Source of the DNA: Corbicula japonica
Taxonomy: Eukaryota > Mollusca > Bivalvia > Venerida > Cyrenidae
Length of the DNA: 64,000 nt
Direction: 5' to 3'
NCBI GenBank assembly: GCA_038501625.1
Contig: JAZAYU010000005.1
Coordinates: 13,045,484-13,109,483, forward strand
How positions within the stretch are numbered: position 1 is the first letter of the stretch; each line of letters opens with the position of its first letter. Positions 40,677-53,300 of the stretch are shown here, piece by piece. Under the pieces are notes generated by a model that saw only the letters and a list, made by a program, of their open reading frames with translations, did not search any database and was not told the origin of the DNA. A program made the position numbers and the translations under genes.

Positions 40677-40790
40677 CAACCTTTGTTGGGATATATAAAA
40701 AGGGAACGTTGAAATCCCCCGAACACGACAAATATGAAAATATTGCAGGCTTGATTGAGCCTGTTCATGGGCAGTAATGATTAAGTCTAC
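40677..40790. repeat. Family C partial copy
   Basis: CGAACACGACAAATATGAAA and TATTGCAGGCTTGATTGAGC, then GTTCATGGGCAGTAATG. Confidence 0.6.
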
Positions 40791-41040
40791 ACATAACGAT
40801 AATATTTTTGGATCATATACATGACAGATAGAATGCACGCACCAAAACATCAAAATCAGGGTTCTCCTGAGAATAGGATGGTGCAATCCCAATATTTAGG
40901 TACATAACTGTTTGACTTTTTTCAGTGCGCATTTCCTACTTACTCCCTATTTATTGATAACGACCGAGTAAGAGTCAAGATCACTGTTCGTGCTCTGCAG
41001 CTTTAACAATGTTTTAGCCTAAACCTAAAAAATCATCCCA

Positions 41041-41076
41041 CATCCGGAACATGCGCAATCCGCAAACAGGAAGTAC
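41041..41076 (+). promoter_or_regulatory. ETS / NRF1-like motif cluster upstream of TRAPPC8
   Basis: Within about 100 bp of the TRAPPC8 ATG are CCGGAA (41044-41049), AGGAAGT (41068-41074), both ETS-type, and ATGCGCA (41051-41057), half of an NRF1 site. No TATA box is evident. The set fits a housekeeping promoter, which is expected for a constitutive trafficking subunit. Confidence 0.45.
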
Positions 41077-41145
41077 CTGATTGACAAAGTTTGACATTTT
41101 CCAAAAAATGAATTATTTTGCATTTAAAAGCGTTTTAAGGTGACA

Positions 41146-41302
41146 ATGGCGCAACACAAACAAACAGCACATGAGTTTATCCAAACTACATTTAGCCCCC
41201 AAGTGGCCGTCTTGTGTAGTAACGATGCCGAGTTACTTTGTCAGAAAAACAATCTGTCATTTGTGCAACTCGTGCAGCCTTTTTGTCGTCTGAAGACAGA
41301 GG
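41146..41302 (+). CDS. TRAPPC8: TRAPPC8 exon 1
   Basis: Starts MAQHKQTAHEFIQTTFSPQV, which lines up with human MAQCVQSVQELIPDSFVPCV. It ends GAG G (phase 1) before GTATGA. Reading through would reach a stop shortly after. Confidence 0.9.
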
Positions 41303-44300
41303 GTATGATATTTGTTTATCGCTCCATATAATTAAGAATAAGTGCAGAATACATATTTTGATTTAATGTTCATTGATAAGAGCCACAGTCACACAGATGA
41401 TGATAAATATGCCATATTCAAAAAATGTATCATTGTAATTCAACTGGACCATTTCTATATCAAAAGACACCTCTTCCTACAATGTTTTATTCTCTATCAT
41501 AAAAACATCAACTGTTCTAAAGATGATGTTATTACAAGTATAAAGCAGCTTTCTGTGATCTTATTATTTTGATACCAAACTTAACACATCTTCGTCGGTT
41601 GAACAGTTGAAAGTATGACTGCAAAAAAAAGTATTCTGTCATACATTGGCCATGGTAAAATGAATGTTTATTTGAATATCTTATTCATTTAAACTATTTT
41701 GTTTGTTATTGTCATGCAAATGCTAAAGGACGGAGTTGACACACCTCGGGAGTGCAGCAATAACCATGACAGCTCTGTCAATGTACAGTCATTATAAAAG
41801 CACAGTAATATATTAGTACACAATATTATATAAACAGCTAGTCTAAACCGTGCTCAGTCAATAGATGACTCACTTTTTGGGGGGCGTGGGGTCACTGGGT
41901 CAAAGATCATTTTCACAGGTGCCACATGAAATCTAAATTTTAGCTCTTTCTGAAGAACTTTCAAGCTTAACTGGATGACCTCTCAATATATGACCTAGAT
42001 ATTGTAATGTCCAAACTTGACTTTAATGATTTTATGACTGTTGGTGGTATGATGGAGACATGCACATTTTTACGAAAGCATCTTATAGTTATTATTTTTA
42101 TACATGAACATGTAGTTCATTTAGTTTGTCATTGTTGTATAAAATAACCATTAGTTTGTCATTGTTGTATAAAATAACCATACCTGTATACTGTATACAA
42201 CTGTTACATTGAACATTAATGCTGACACTCTACTCAGCTCAGAATGAAAATGCCTGCATGTAGTAATAGGAAGAATACATGCTGGTCTGAAGTTGTCATG
42301 TTATAACTATTTGACTTTTTCCAGCCCACATAAAGGATCCAAACAATGCACAGCATAGCCTGCAGAACCTTCGCATTGGTATGGTTGACATGAATGTTCA
42401 GATACCATCGGCTGCCGCTGCCAAAAAACAGATGAATGATGCTGTTAATAATGAGCAACCACAGATTGCTGAGGGAAACCGTGGAAATGTGCTCTCTGTT
42501 GGGGACTACGATCTCCAACTTAGCAGTGAGTTTGGGGGTGATAGTATTCATTAGACATCAAAGAGTTGATCTTTTGATTTAAAAAATAAATATAGAAAAT
42601 CCTGTACTACATACAACTTGATTGCATGGGCAAAAAGTGTTGGCCACGGTTTGCCATCACATCCATGCAATCTGATCAGAATCTACAGTTTTCACTTTAG
42701 ATTCATTAGTTTAGATCTGACTAAGAAAGGGAACAGTTTTGATTATACAAATATAAATTTATATATTTGTACATATAATGTAAGAATTATTGATCAATAT
42801 TCTATTGTGCTAAACAGAGTTCAGTTCAGACAGCATGGATGCATTGGATTAGCCAATTTGGCTGATACAGATCCTCTTGTATGCTGTTTCCTGTGTGTCC
42901 ATGGAGAAAAAAGTTAAGAGTATGAATCTGGGTGGTGTGCCCTCTGGCTCTTACAGTATTAGAGGTGATTCTGCTAAGATCCCAGACATGTTTAAAACTT
43001 GCTAAAATACCAAACAACTACATGTAGTTTTTCAGATTGATTGTTCATGTCAGAGAATAATGATATTTCTATTATGTTTGTGATTTTATTACTGTTAACA
43101 TAACAGACTCAGGGGAAAATTTTAGCGCGTAAACGTCTCAATTGGGAATTTTTATCGACAAAAATACAAGTTTTGGGAATTTTGAAATCATTGTTTTATG
43201 CATTTTCCCCCTTTTTTAAAACTTTTACAAGGAAGGATCAGTTAACTTTTTATTCACTCAGGGTGGTTTAGTGTTTAAAACCTTTATACATGCTTTTTTT
43301 TCCAGAAAAAAACTCAAGGTATGGAATAATTTTAATTTGTTGAAGTCAACAAATGACTATTTTTCTTTGTTTTCTGTGCTTGAACGCATCGCATAGTTCC
43401 TCCAGGGTGGCATCATCCAAGGAGGCCTGGCCCTCAATGCATACACTGCAACTCCATTATATCACGGACATTGGGGTCCAAGCCCACCAACCGCGATATA
43501 AACGGAGCGCGATATAAGTAAATAATCGCGCTAAAATAATGAGAATTTATTTGTTTCTGCTGTCAGATACATGTATATCGCGGTGTTGCTTAATTAACAC
43601 GCCGTGAAATCTATGGGTAAATCAAAGTACGTTCCTTGCTGGACAATGTTTTAAAACAACTGTATTATTTATTAAGATTTATTTTTAATTAAAAGAAATT
43701 AATTAATGTTCAAACAAAGATCGCCATCATCAATTTCCAACGGTGCCGTATTATTGTTTTCAGTACTTTCAACTGATCGACGATCTGTTAGTCGGTCATG
43801 GTCGGCGATGTTAGTTCGTCGTCGTCCGTCGTTTACCCGCTTGATATGTCAATGAGCAGGTAATGTCAAAACAACAAACTGTTTTGACGTTTCCTGCTCA
43901 TGTCGATTATGGTTAGCAACTTGCATTTATTGTCGCTAATTTGCGGTTTGTCTCGTGAACGAAATTCTGCCAGTACCGTTATCAGCTTGGTGTTATTTGC
44001 ATTGTTCGTCACAAAGGGGGTTTCATGTCAAATCAGAAGAACATAATTGTTAAAATAAACACCTTTCATTTATTTTCATACGTTTGATGTTCAATTGTAT
44101 CCGTTTGTGAACGTGTACATCGCCTCTTAAATCCCTGCACACAAAATGTAATAAACAGCCGTCGCCGATAATGACGTAATACGACGCGAAAAAAGCGTGC
44201 ATTTCGTGAATTTGTCGCCAACGTTGATTGAATAATTTTGATCTTTTATAGCACCACGAAGAATGAACATACATATACATTGTAAATGTACAAAAAATTG

Positions 44301-47300
44301 GAATCCACGGACCAAGTGCGATATATTGGATATCTTATGTTTTGAAAATTATTTGTGGATTCAATTGGGAAAAATGGAAGAAATTTTGGATTGGGAAAGG
44401 GTCCGTTTGCTTTGGGAAAGGCTCCGTTTTCCGAACCCTCAGAAAGGCTAGGAAAACCCCTGAGACTGGAGTAATAAATTGATAATGATATTTCTGTTTG
44501 TGGCCTGGGTGAAAATAAGTGTTAAAATGCTTAACAGTAAGTTGAGATCATTTGATATTGGGAGGTTTTTCTCAGTTAAATGTCCTTTATATTTCAGGCT
44601 CAACTCCCTGGTTTGAAGCGTACAGAGAGTGCTTTTTGCAGACTTTACCACCATCGGACCATGAATTCTTGAAACATTGCCTTGCATGTATCCTTTACAC
44701 AGCTCACCAAAGTTATTCAGTTGCTGCATATTTGTCAGTAAAATGCAGATCTGTTTGAAATATGAGATCTGATTGAATAGCTCAATGAAATACTGTAGAG
44801 TCTCGAAATAGGTTAGCTATTTTTGCATTTCCCGCGTAAAGCCACGGTGGTTTTTGGGATTGTCACGTGATCACTTCAACCAAAATACGCATTCAGTGTA
44901 CCTTGCCGATTATCGATGTCGCATTTTGTTTCAAAATGCCTGGGTGACCACAAATAGTAAGCTCAGCGATGAGCTAAATATAGATTGATCGCTAAATATA
45001 GAATGTATTTTTGTATAGGGATTTCTTCAGCAGATTGTTTTCAGGTCCGGTAAAATGGTCAAATTAACCGAAAACTTCCTCCTGGAGGGTTTGAAATGTA
45101 GAGTTTAGTGAAAAGTACACGTAAGTGTTAAATAGATCGATCTGTTTACGATTTTACCAAGTACACCTGCTCGACCCTGCACATCTCCCTTTAAAGCTAA
45201 AGTTGATAGCATTACTTAAGCAGAAAAATTCACCCACAACAAGTCCAAAGATGTTCAGATTAGTCCGGGGTTAAAGGTGGAGAAAATAGTCATTGCCAAT
45301 CTGAAAAGCTTAAAGCTTAAAAGTACTTTATCAACAAACCCAAATTTATCTTTCCATGTTTGCTAGTTTTATATACAAAATTCCTTGACAAGAGGAACAG
45401 GTTTATTTGTAGTGTCTTCCAGTCACACAGAGCCCTTGGCCATGCTTCATACCCTCTCAAATAGCCAACAACAACAACAGTCCCAGTTCCCGAACAAGTT
45501 GCCACACTGGTTCTCACCCAATATTCTCAAGTACTATGTGCTAGTACACGATGTTGTTGAAGCTGAACAATCCAAGTAAGTTATTTTTAGCTTGACTATT
45601 CCAAGAATGGCAGAGCTATCTTACTCACCCCAGCATCTGCATTCATTAAAATCTTTATGTCCTTGGTTCACAAGTTTGAATCTACTTTAGATATCAACTT
45701 GAAACTTGGAATCCATATTCTCCATCATCTACATCATCATCATCACCAAAACCCATTACTCAGGTTAGGACTAACTTTGGTACAAATATTTAATTGAGGT
45801 TTTGAGTTCTGTTCATTTGTATTCATTTATAACTCTGGTAAAAGTATTTTTGAAGTTGTGCCCTTTTGCATTTACATTTTGTATTCAAGTTTTTAGGCAG
45901 TTGGTCAATAACTTTAAAAATACTTTAGATTTCAACTTTTAACTCACTCATGTATCACATATTTTGCTATTTTTTACAGAGCTGAGGCAGTTTACCAAAG
46001 CATGAAGTCCACTTTTGGCCACCAAAGTTGTCATTTACTCCAAATAAATTCTCGGTCCCTTACAGCTGTGGAAACCCTGAAAATGGACACCAGTCTTCCA
46101 GATCCCTGGGGCCAGTTTCTTCAAAAGAAACCAGATACCAGCGTAAGTCCAGAACAAGGAAGCTTTTGTTATTAAACTTTAAAGCAGCTAAGCATCTTCA
46201 TAATACCATACTAAGTGGATCGACCAGAAAATATTTGTAACATTTAACCTTGTTTGTTGATTTTACAGTGTTTCAAAGTACTTGAGATATTTCCAGTCTG
46301 TTCAATCACTTAACATTTGTACTGAGGAATGCTAACTCCTCGTTCACTATTGGGCACAGATGATCAAGCTGGATGTGTAGATAATTGTAAAGAAAATTTT
46401 TTTCTGCGACTATTTTTACCAGAGTTATGGCCCTTCAGTACAAATGTTGTAGCAGCAGTGGGGGCATCATTGTCTGAGGACTCCTTCTATTTTAACTTTA
46501 GGACTTTAGAAAAATTTAAAATGTTGAATGCTTGGCTGCTTTATTTAGTGAGTTAGAGATGCCTTTTATGTAATGGTGAAAAGATTTAATGTAGATCTTG
46601 CAAACTAACATTGATGGCATTTTGTTGGTGTACATGTTTAAATTAACATTTTAATGGTGAGACAAAAACCCAACCCATTTTGTTATAGATGAAATGTGTG
46701 TAGATTACCTGGTTGTTCTATATTAAATCTCTTAACGAATAGACTGAACCTTTAAAACAATGATCAAGCCATGACATGATAGGAAATATTTCTTTGGAAA
46801 TTCATATTAAAAAATAAAGTACATGTAACACAAAGACCATACATTTTGATGCAAATTTTTTGGTTTGTTGCTTAAAAAAAATATAATATCAAAAATGTAA
46901 CCAAAGACACATTTCTGCCATGATATGGCTCAATTTGTAGGTTTTTTTTGTTTGAATAATAACCTCTCCCCCTCATTTCAGCGATTTCTAGTCTCATTGT
47001 ATTTGAAGGTATTGTGATGTACACAGATCTTGTCTGAATCATATGTTTTCTAATCTATTAATAATTACTAAAACTACCTTACTAAACCCTATCTTTATAG
47101 TCTAATACACTAAATAACCACTGTACTGCTGGTCCTGACAGTCTAGGATAGAATTATTTAAGGCATAACACATAAATGATCTCCCTGTGTCAAATGTCAC
47201 AACTCCATGTCCCTGTGTCATACAAATTGTCCCCTTGTCAACAGCCATGTCCCTGTGTTATAAGTCCTGTCCTTACGTCAAAAGCCATGCCCTGTGTTTC

Positions 47301-50300
47301 AAGTCCTGTCCTTAGGTCAAAAGTCATGTCTCTGTGTTAACCCATTCCTGTATAGATACACCTTTATTGCTAGGGCGAACAGTTTAGATCCAGATCAGCC
47401 GGCACATCCGTGCCATCTGATCAGGATCTAAACTGGTTGCTTTTTGATTCATAAGGTTATTTCTGACCAAAATGCGACCAGTGCAGATCCTGATCAGACG
47501 GCACGGATGTGCCGGCTGATCTGGATCTACACTGGTCGCACATGTGTAAAAATGCGTATATGTCCAGGAAAGGGTTAAAAGTCCCGTCCTCAGGTTAAAA
47601 GTCATGTTCCTGTGTAATAAGTCCTGTCCTCAGGTCAGAAATCATGTCCCAGAGTCACATGTTCTGTCCTCAGGTCAAAGGTCATGTTCCTGTGTTATAA
47701 AGTCCTGTCTTTTGTTAGCGTTCATGTCCCTATGGTAAAAGTCCTTTCCTCATGTCAACAGTCATGTCTCTGTGTTTTAAGCCCCAATAGCCTGCGTAAC
47801 AGAGATTCATGCAGAAACATGGCTGAAAATACATGTTTAAATTATACTAAGTGTTCACCGAAACATAAAATTTATCGATTAGCGATAGAGCCTTGAAAAT
47901 TCTTGTCTTAACTGCTTTACAGAAAAAGCCCCATAAAGCAAAATACTTTATTGCTTGGGTAAGTCCTGTGTTGGGCTTATTTAATTCTTTTTTGTCTTGC
48001 CTCATATATTTTACTTTTTGTTTCTTTGCAGAGATAACAAAGATTTAGTTTGCTTGGTGTGTTTTTAGCATTTGCTTGGTAGTGTGAAGTCATTTTATTT
48101 CGTATGGATTTAATTTACATTGGATTTTGTGGTATCATTTAATTTCGTGGAGATCAAATTTCGTGCAAAAGCCCAACATAATATTTTCGCATGGAAATAA
48201 ATTCATGCACATGTATAATTCTTATAATTTAAATATTCAAAAAATAATTTATGAGGGGTTTAATTAAGTGCTGTTTCAAATCAAAAGGACGGACTGGGCT
48301 TTGAGTTCGAAGTTGGAAATATTGGGTTTTCAAATTATCAAAGGTTAATGCATATAAGTTATATAGGTATTTTGCTGGGACAGAGATATGAGTTCGAAAT
48401 ATCTACGGTGTTTTAATTATCGAAATTCGAATTATCAAGGTTCGACTGTATGTTTGGGTCAGCTTTAGGTGATGATTACTCAAGTATTTGATTATTTGGT
48501 ACATCACTATGGCCCAAGATCATAAAACTAAGATTACAGACCTTCCTCAAATCTCATGCATCAGCTTGGCTAAAATGAAGACTTGAGAAGATGAGTCATT
48601 GTGATAAGAAATTTAGCAGTTTTTTTTTTAAATTTGACCATTTACTCCACGGTTATGGGCTTTTATTACATTCACAACTATTGTAGATCTAGATCAGTCA
48701 GCAGACTGCTTCCCGGTAAAAAATAACCTGATGAATATAAAAGCAAACCATATAGATCAAGATAAAAAGGCACTGACTTTACGACAAATCTGGATCTGCA
48801 CAGTTTGCCTAGTATGAGATAAAAGTCATAGCTATGGAGTAATTAGTTAACAGGTATTAAAGCATTCATTCAGCATTTAAACAATGTTGAAAATTACAAA
48901 TAAATTTTTATATGCCCGTTCGAAAAACGGGACGTATTATGGGAACACCTGCGGCTGGCGGGTTGGCGGGTGTGCGGCGTCCACATGGTTTCCGCTCTCT
49001 TAGTCAAAGAGTTTTCATCTGATCTTGGTGAATATGTTGGTGGGCATAATATCTCGACCAAGTTCTATAACCAGCCAAATCCCCCCAGGCACTCCTGAAT
49101 TATGGCCCTTGAATTGTCCAAAATTACTGTTTCCGCTCTCTAAGTCAAAGAGTTTTCATCCGGTCTTTATCAGACTTGGTGAATATGTTGGTGGGCATAA
49201 TATCCTGACCAAGTTCTATAACCAGCCAAATCCCCCCAGGCACTCCTGAATTATGGCCCTTGAATTGTCCAAAATTACTGTTTCCGCTCTCTAAGTCAAA
49301 GAGTTTTCATACTGGTCTTTATCAAACTTGGTGAATATGTTGGTGGGCATAATATCTCGACCAAGTTCTATAACCAGCCAAATCCCCCCAGGCACTCCTG
49401 AATTATGGCCCTTGAATTGTCCAAAAACTGAATTAGCGGTATCTGCTCTCCAAGTCCAATAATTTTCATTGGATTGTTACGCAACTTTGATGATCGGCAT
49501 TTTGACGGGCGTATTTTTTGTCAGTTTGGCACTCTTGTTAAGAATAAAATATTTTATAAATATTTTTTGAAAACACACAACTATTTATCATGAGAGAGAT
49601 AATTAATTGTTACATTTTATAAAGTAAAAACCACTGGGACATCAACTTACTTGGAAGACTTGTGAAGGGGAACAACTCCTGTTTATTTGCATGATTTTCA
49701 AGAAGGATAACTCATGTTGTTCTTTTTCAGCTCACCTGTCACATAGTGACAGGGTGAGCTTTTGTGATCACCCTTCATCCGGCGTCCGTCTGGCGTCCTT
49801 CACAATTGTTGTCCGCATTCTAGCGGTCTTTATTTTTATCTGATCTTCTTTAAACTTGGTCAGAATGTTAATCTCGATGATATCTAGGTCAAGTTCTAAA
49901 CTGGGTCATGTGACCTTGAAATCTAGGTCACTAGGTCAAATTATGGAAAAAACTTGTCCGCACTCCAGCAGTCTTTATTTTGGTGTGATCTTCTTTAAAC
50001 TTGGTCATAATGTTTATATCAATGATATCTAGATCAAGTTTGTAACTTGGTCATGTGACCCTCAAAACTAGGTCAGTAGGTCAAATTAAAGAAAAAGCTT
50101 GTCTGCAATCTAGTGGTCTTAATTTTGGTTGGATCTTCTTCAAACATGGTCAGAATGTTTATCTCAATGATACCTAGGTCAAGTTTGAAACTGGGTCATG
50201 TAACCTTGAAATCTAGGTCACTAGGTCAAATTATAGAAAAATCTTTTCAGCACTCTAGTGGTCTAAATTTTGGTCAGATCTTCTTCAAACTTGGTCAGAA

Positions 50301-53300
50301 TGTTTATCTCAATGACATCTAGTTCAAGTTTAAAACTGGGTCATTTGACCTTGAAAACTAGGTCACTTGGTCATATTATAGAAAAAGCTTGTCCACACTC
50401 TAACAGTCTTAATTTTGGTCCGATCTTCTTCAAACTTGGTCGGATTGTTTATCTCAATGATATCTAGGTCAAGTTCTAAACTGGGTCATGTGACTTTTTG
50501 TGTTTTGTGAATTTAGGTCACCAGGTCAGGTTATAATAAAAGCTTTTCTGCACTCCAGTGTCTTAATTTTGGTCTGATCTTCACTTTCATTACCATAAGA
50601 TCTTGGTTCCTTTCTTCAAATTGTCATATTGCATTATTGGTTCCAGAGTAATGGCCCCTGAAAGTGCCAAAACTATCTATTTAGACCTTGTCTGCCCAAT
50701 AGCAGCTTCATTCTTTATTTGAATTCAAACAGACTTGTACAATACTTGAGTTACTATAAGATCTTGGTTCCTTTCTTGAACTGGCTAGATTCCATATTGT
50801 GGAAGGTGTTCTGTTCTGTTCTACCTTTAATGTCTCTTAGAATCAGGTGAGCGATTTAGGGCCAATTGGCCCTCTTGTTATTACATAGACAGCATACTTG
50901 CATATGTACACAGAGTGTGTCCTTTTAACAGTGTAATTAATTTTAATTTAGTTTGTTTGTCTTAGATATACCAGTATAATCTGTTTTGCAGCTTAAAGTT
51001 TGAGCTTTACATCTTTAATATTGGAGTATTTTCTCAGCTAGAAATTATGTTTTATGATTTTAGCTTGATGTTGTAATTGAAATTCATTATATATATGTTT
51101 AGAGATTCTTATACAGTTAATTATTTTAGAGTTGTGATAAACAGATTAATGTAAAAAATTCAGAGAGCTGCTGAAGTCTTAAAAAGTAGACTTAGGACTA
51201 AAATGGTAGACTACCAAAACCATGGCACAAGACTGAAAATAAGTTCTACATCCAGTATTCATCTGTACTCTAGCCAGGGTCAACACAGTCTGCCATTTGG
51301 CAAGTGGAATTCCTTTACTCCCTGGGATTTACTGTTATCCGAAAAGACTAACAGGGTTGATCCAGATTGCTGTCTGATTAGGATCTGCACTGTTCACTTT
51401 TGATTCATTTGCCCAAGATCATAAAACAAAATCTGGAGATCAGTCTCAAATCTCAAGCATCTGATTTGCTGAAATGGCGACCAGTCGCCATTTCAGCCAA
51501 TCAGATCCTTGAGATTTGAGACTGATCTCAAAACTTAGTTTTATGATCTTGGACCCTTATGTTATTTCCTACTTAAAGCGACCAGTGTAGATCCAGATGA
51601 GAGGGCACACAGGATCTACGCTGGTCGAACATGTGATGAAACCCATACATATGTAGTTAATGGTTTAATCAAATGATGAATGGATTGTAGTGTTGGGAAA
51701 TCGGTTGCAAATCATAATCGATCATCGGTTGGAATCGGTTGCCCTTTCCGATGCGATTTCACGATTATAATCGGTTTCCTAATTTACGCAGTGTTAGATT
51801 TACAAATGGTCTTAGATCAGTAGGTAGCATACATAGTTACTGGATACTAATAATTTTCAACTTTCTGACCAAACACCAAATCAAAATCATTGCTGCTCAA
51901 AAGGATTGTGCAACTGAACTAAACCCCTCTATATGCGCCAAATGAATTCTCAAATGCAAAAATGTTGCGTTTTCCTATGAATAATATACTGATTTTAAGG
52001 CTGAAGGCACAAAATAAGAGGTATAGTTAATGCAATACATATTTATTCGAAGGATTTTTACCATCGTCATATAGCTACGCAACTAAGACGCTCGACAAAA
52101 TCGGCGCCATTTTGCGTTTTTGCTTGTTGCCTGTATGTTTGTACTATTTGCAACAAATTCTGCAAAGGCTTTTTTGTTAAGTATAGGATTTTTCTGTTCG
52201 ATGGAAGTTCTTCGTTAATCTTGTAGAATCTAAAGTGCTTCTGATTCATTTTTTTGCCTAGGTTCTCGTAAATCTCTCGGGTCGCCATTTTAATTTTCAA
52301 TTTTTCAAAGTGATTTCCCTTTATGGCCGGTGTAAAAGCCGGAACCCGTACCTTTATATTTTGTCTCTTGCACTGCGCATGTCTCAACTGTTAAACGATT
52401 ATGAGAGAACGACATCGATCATCGACATCGAGAAGCATTTACACGTCGCTAATCGATGTTTTCCGATCATCGGCACATCACTAATGGATTGACAGCATTT
52501 TTGGGAAGCAATCCAATGAACAGATTCTGTAGGTAATGGGTTGTTGAAACTGTTGCATTTTTCTATCTATACTCAACAAAAAAAGAAACCTGACACTGTA
52601 ACTTTGAATAAGTATGAGGTGCATATTCAAAATCTATATATTTTTGCACCATCCAAAAGAAAATAACAAATGAATCACTTGTTTCATGCACCAAAAATAT
52701 CAAAATGCATAATTAAGTTCAAAACATGCACAATTTTTATTACATACCACAATTCAATTAGCTTTAAATCTGATTCCAGGAAAATACACCAAATATAAAG
52801 TGTCAGGTTTCTATTTTTGTTGAGTATATTTCAGCAGGTCTGTTCATTGTTCATTTGGGTGTTGTTGTTTTTTCTCAGAAATTTAATATGACTAAATAGT
52901 AAACAGTGTAGACCCTAAATAGACCCTTCAGCTGTGCTGGCTTATTACTGTTATCACAGTCTAAATTGGTCACAAGTTTGAGGCATGCTGTGCTTAATAA
53001 TAATTATTAAACCTTTCCATCATATATATGCCTGTGCCGTCTGATCAGGATCTGCAATGATTGCTTTTTTGTCAGAAATAACCTATTAAATAAAAACCCA
53101 ACAGTGCAGATCCAGATAAGACAGCACAAATGTGCCAGCTGATCTGGATCTACATTGTTTGCCAACGCCAAAAAGGCATTTATTTGGAAGGTTAATCCTA
53201 TGAAGGTCATTGGTAATTTGATGCATTATTTCTCATTTCTAGGAGGGAGTCGATTATGATGCTGGAGGCAGTAGTGGAGCCGATGACTCCATGTTTCCAA

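Larger units (their letters stand above)
38090..41040. other. Intergenic stretch before TRAPPC8
   Basis: AT-rich to 39.1 kb, then a more complex segment (39.17-40.4 kb) with unrecognised ORFs on both strands, then a family C fragment. No confident gene. Confidence 0.4.

Noticed and set aside
43440..43640. CACTGCAACTCCATTATATC segment as the end of a separate transposon
   Set aside because: No matching inverted end was found within the larger CAGGGG-ended element.
48290..48452. Tigger/pogo-like end (GGTTCGACTGTA at 48441)
   Set aside because: Only one end looks right; the left boundary could not be found, so no element is called.
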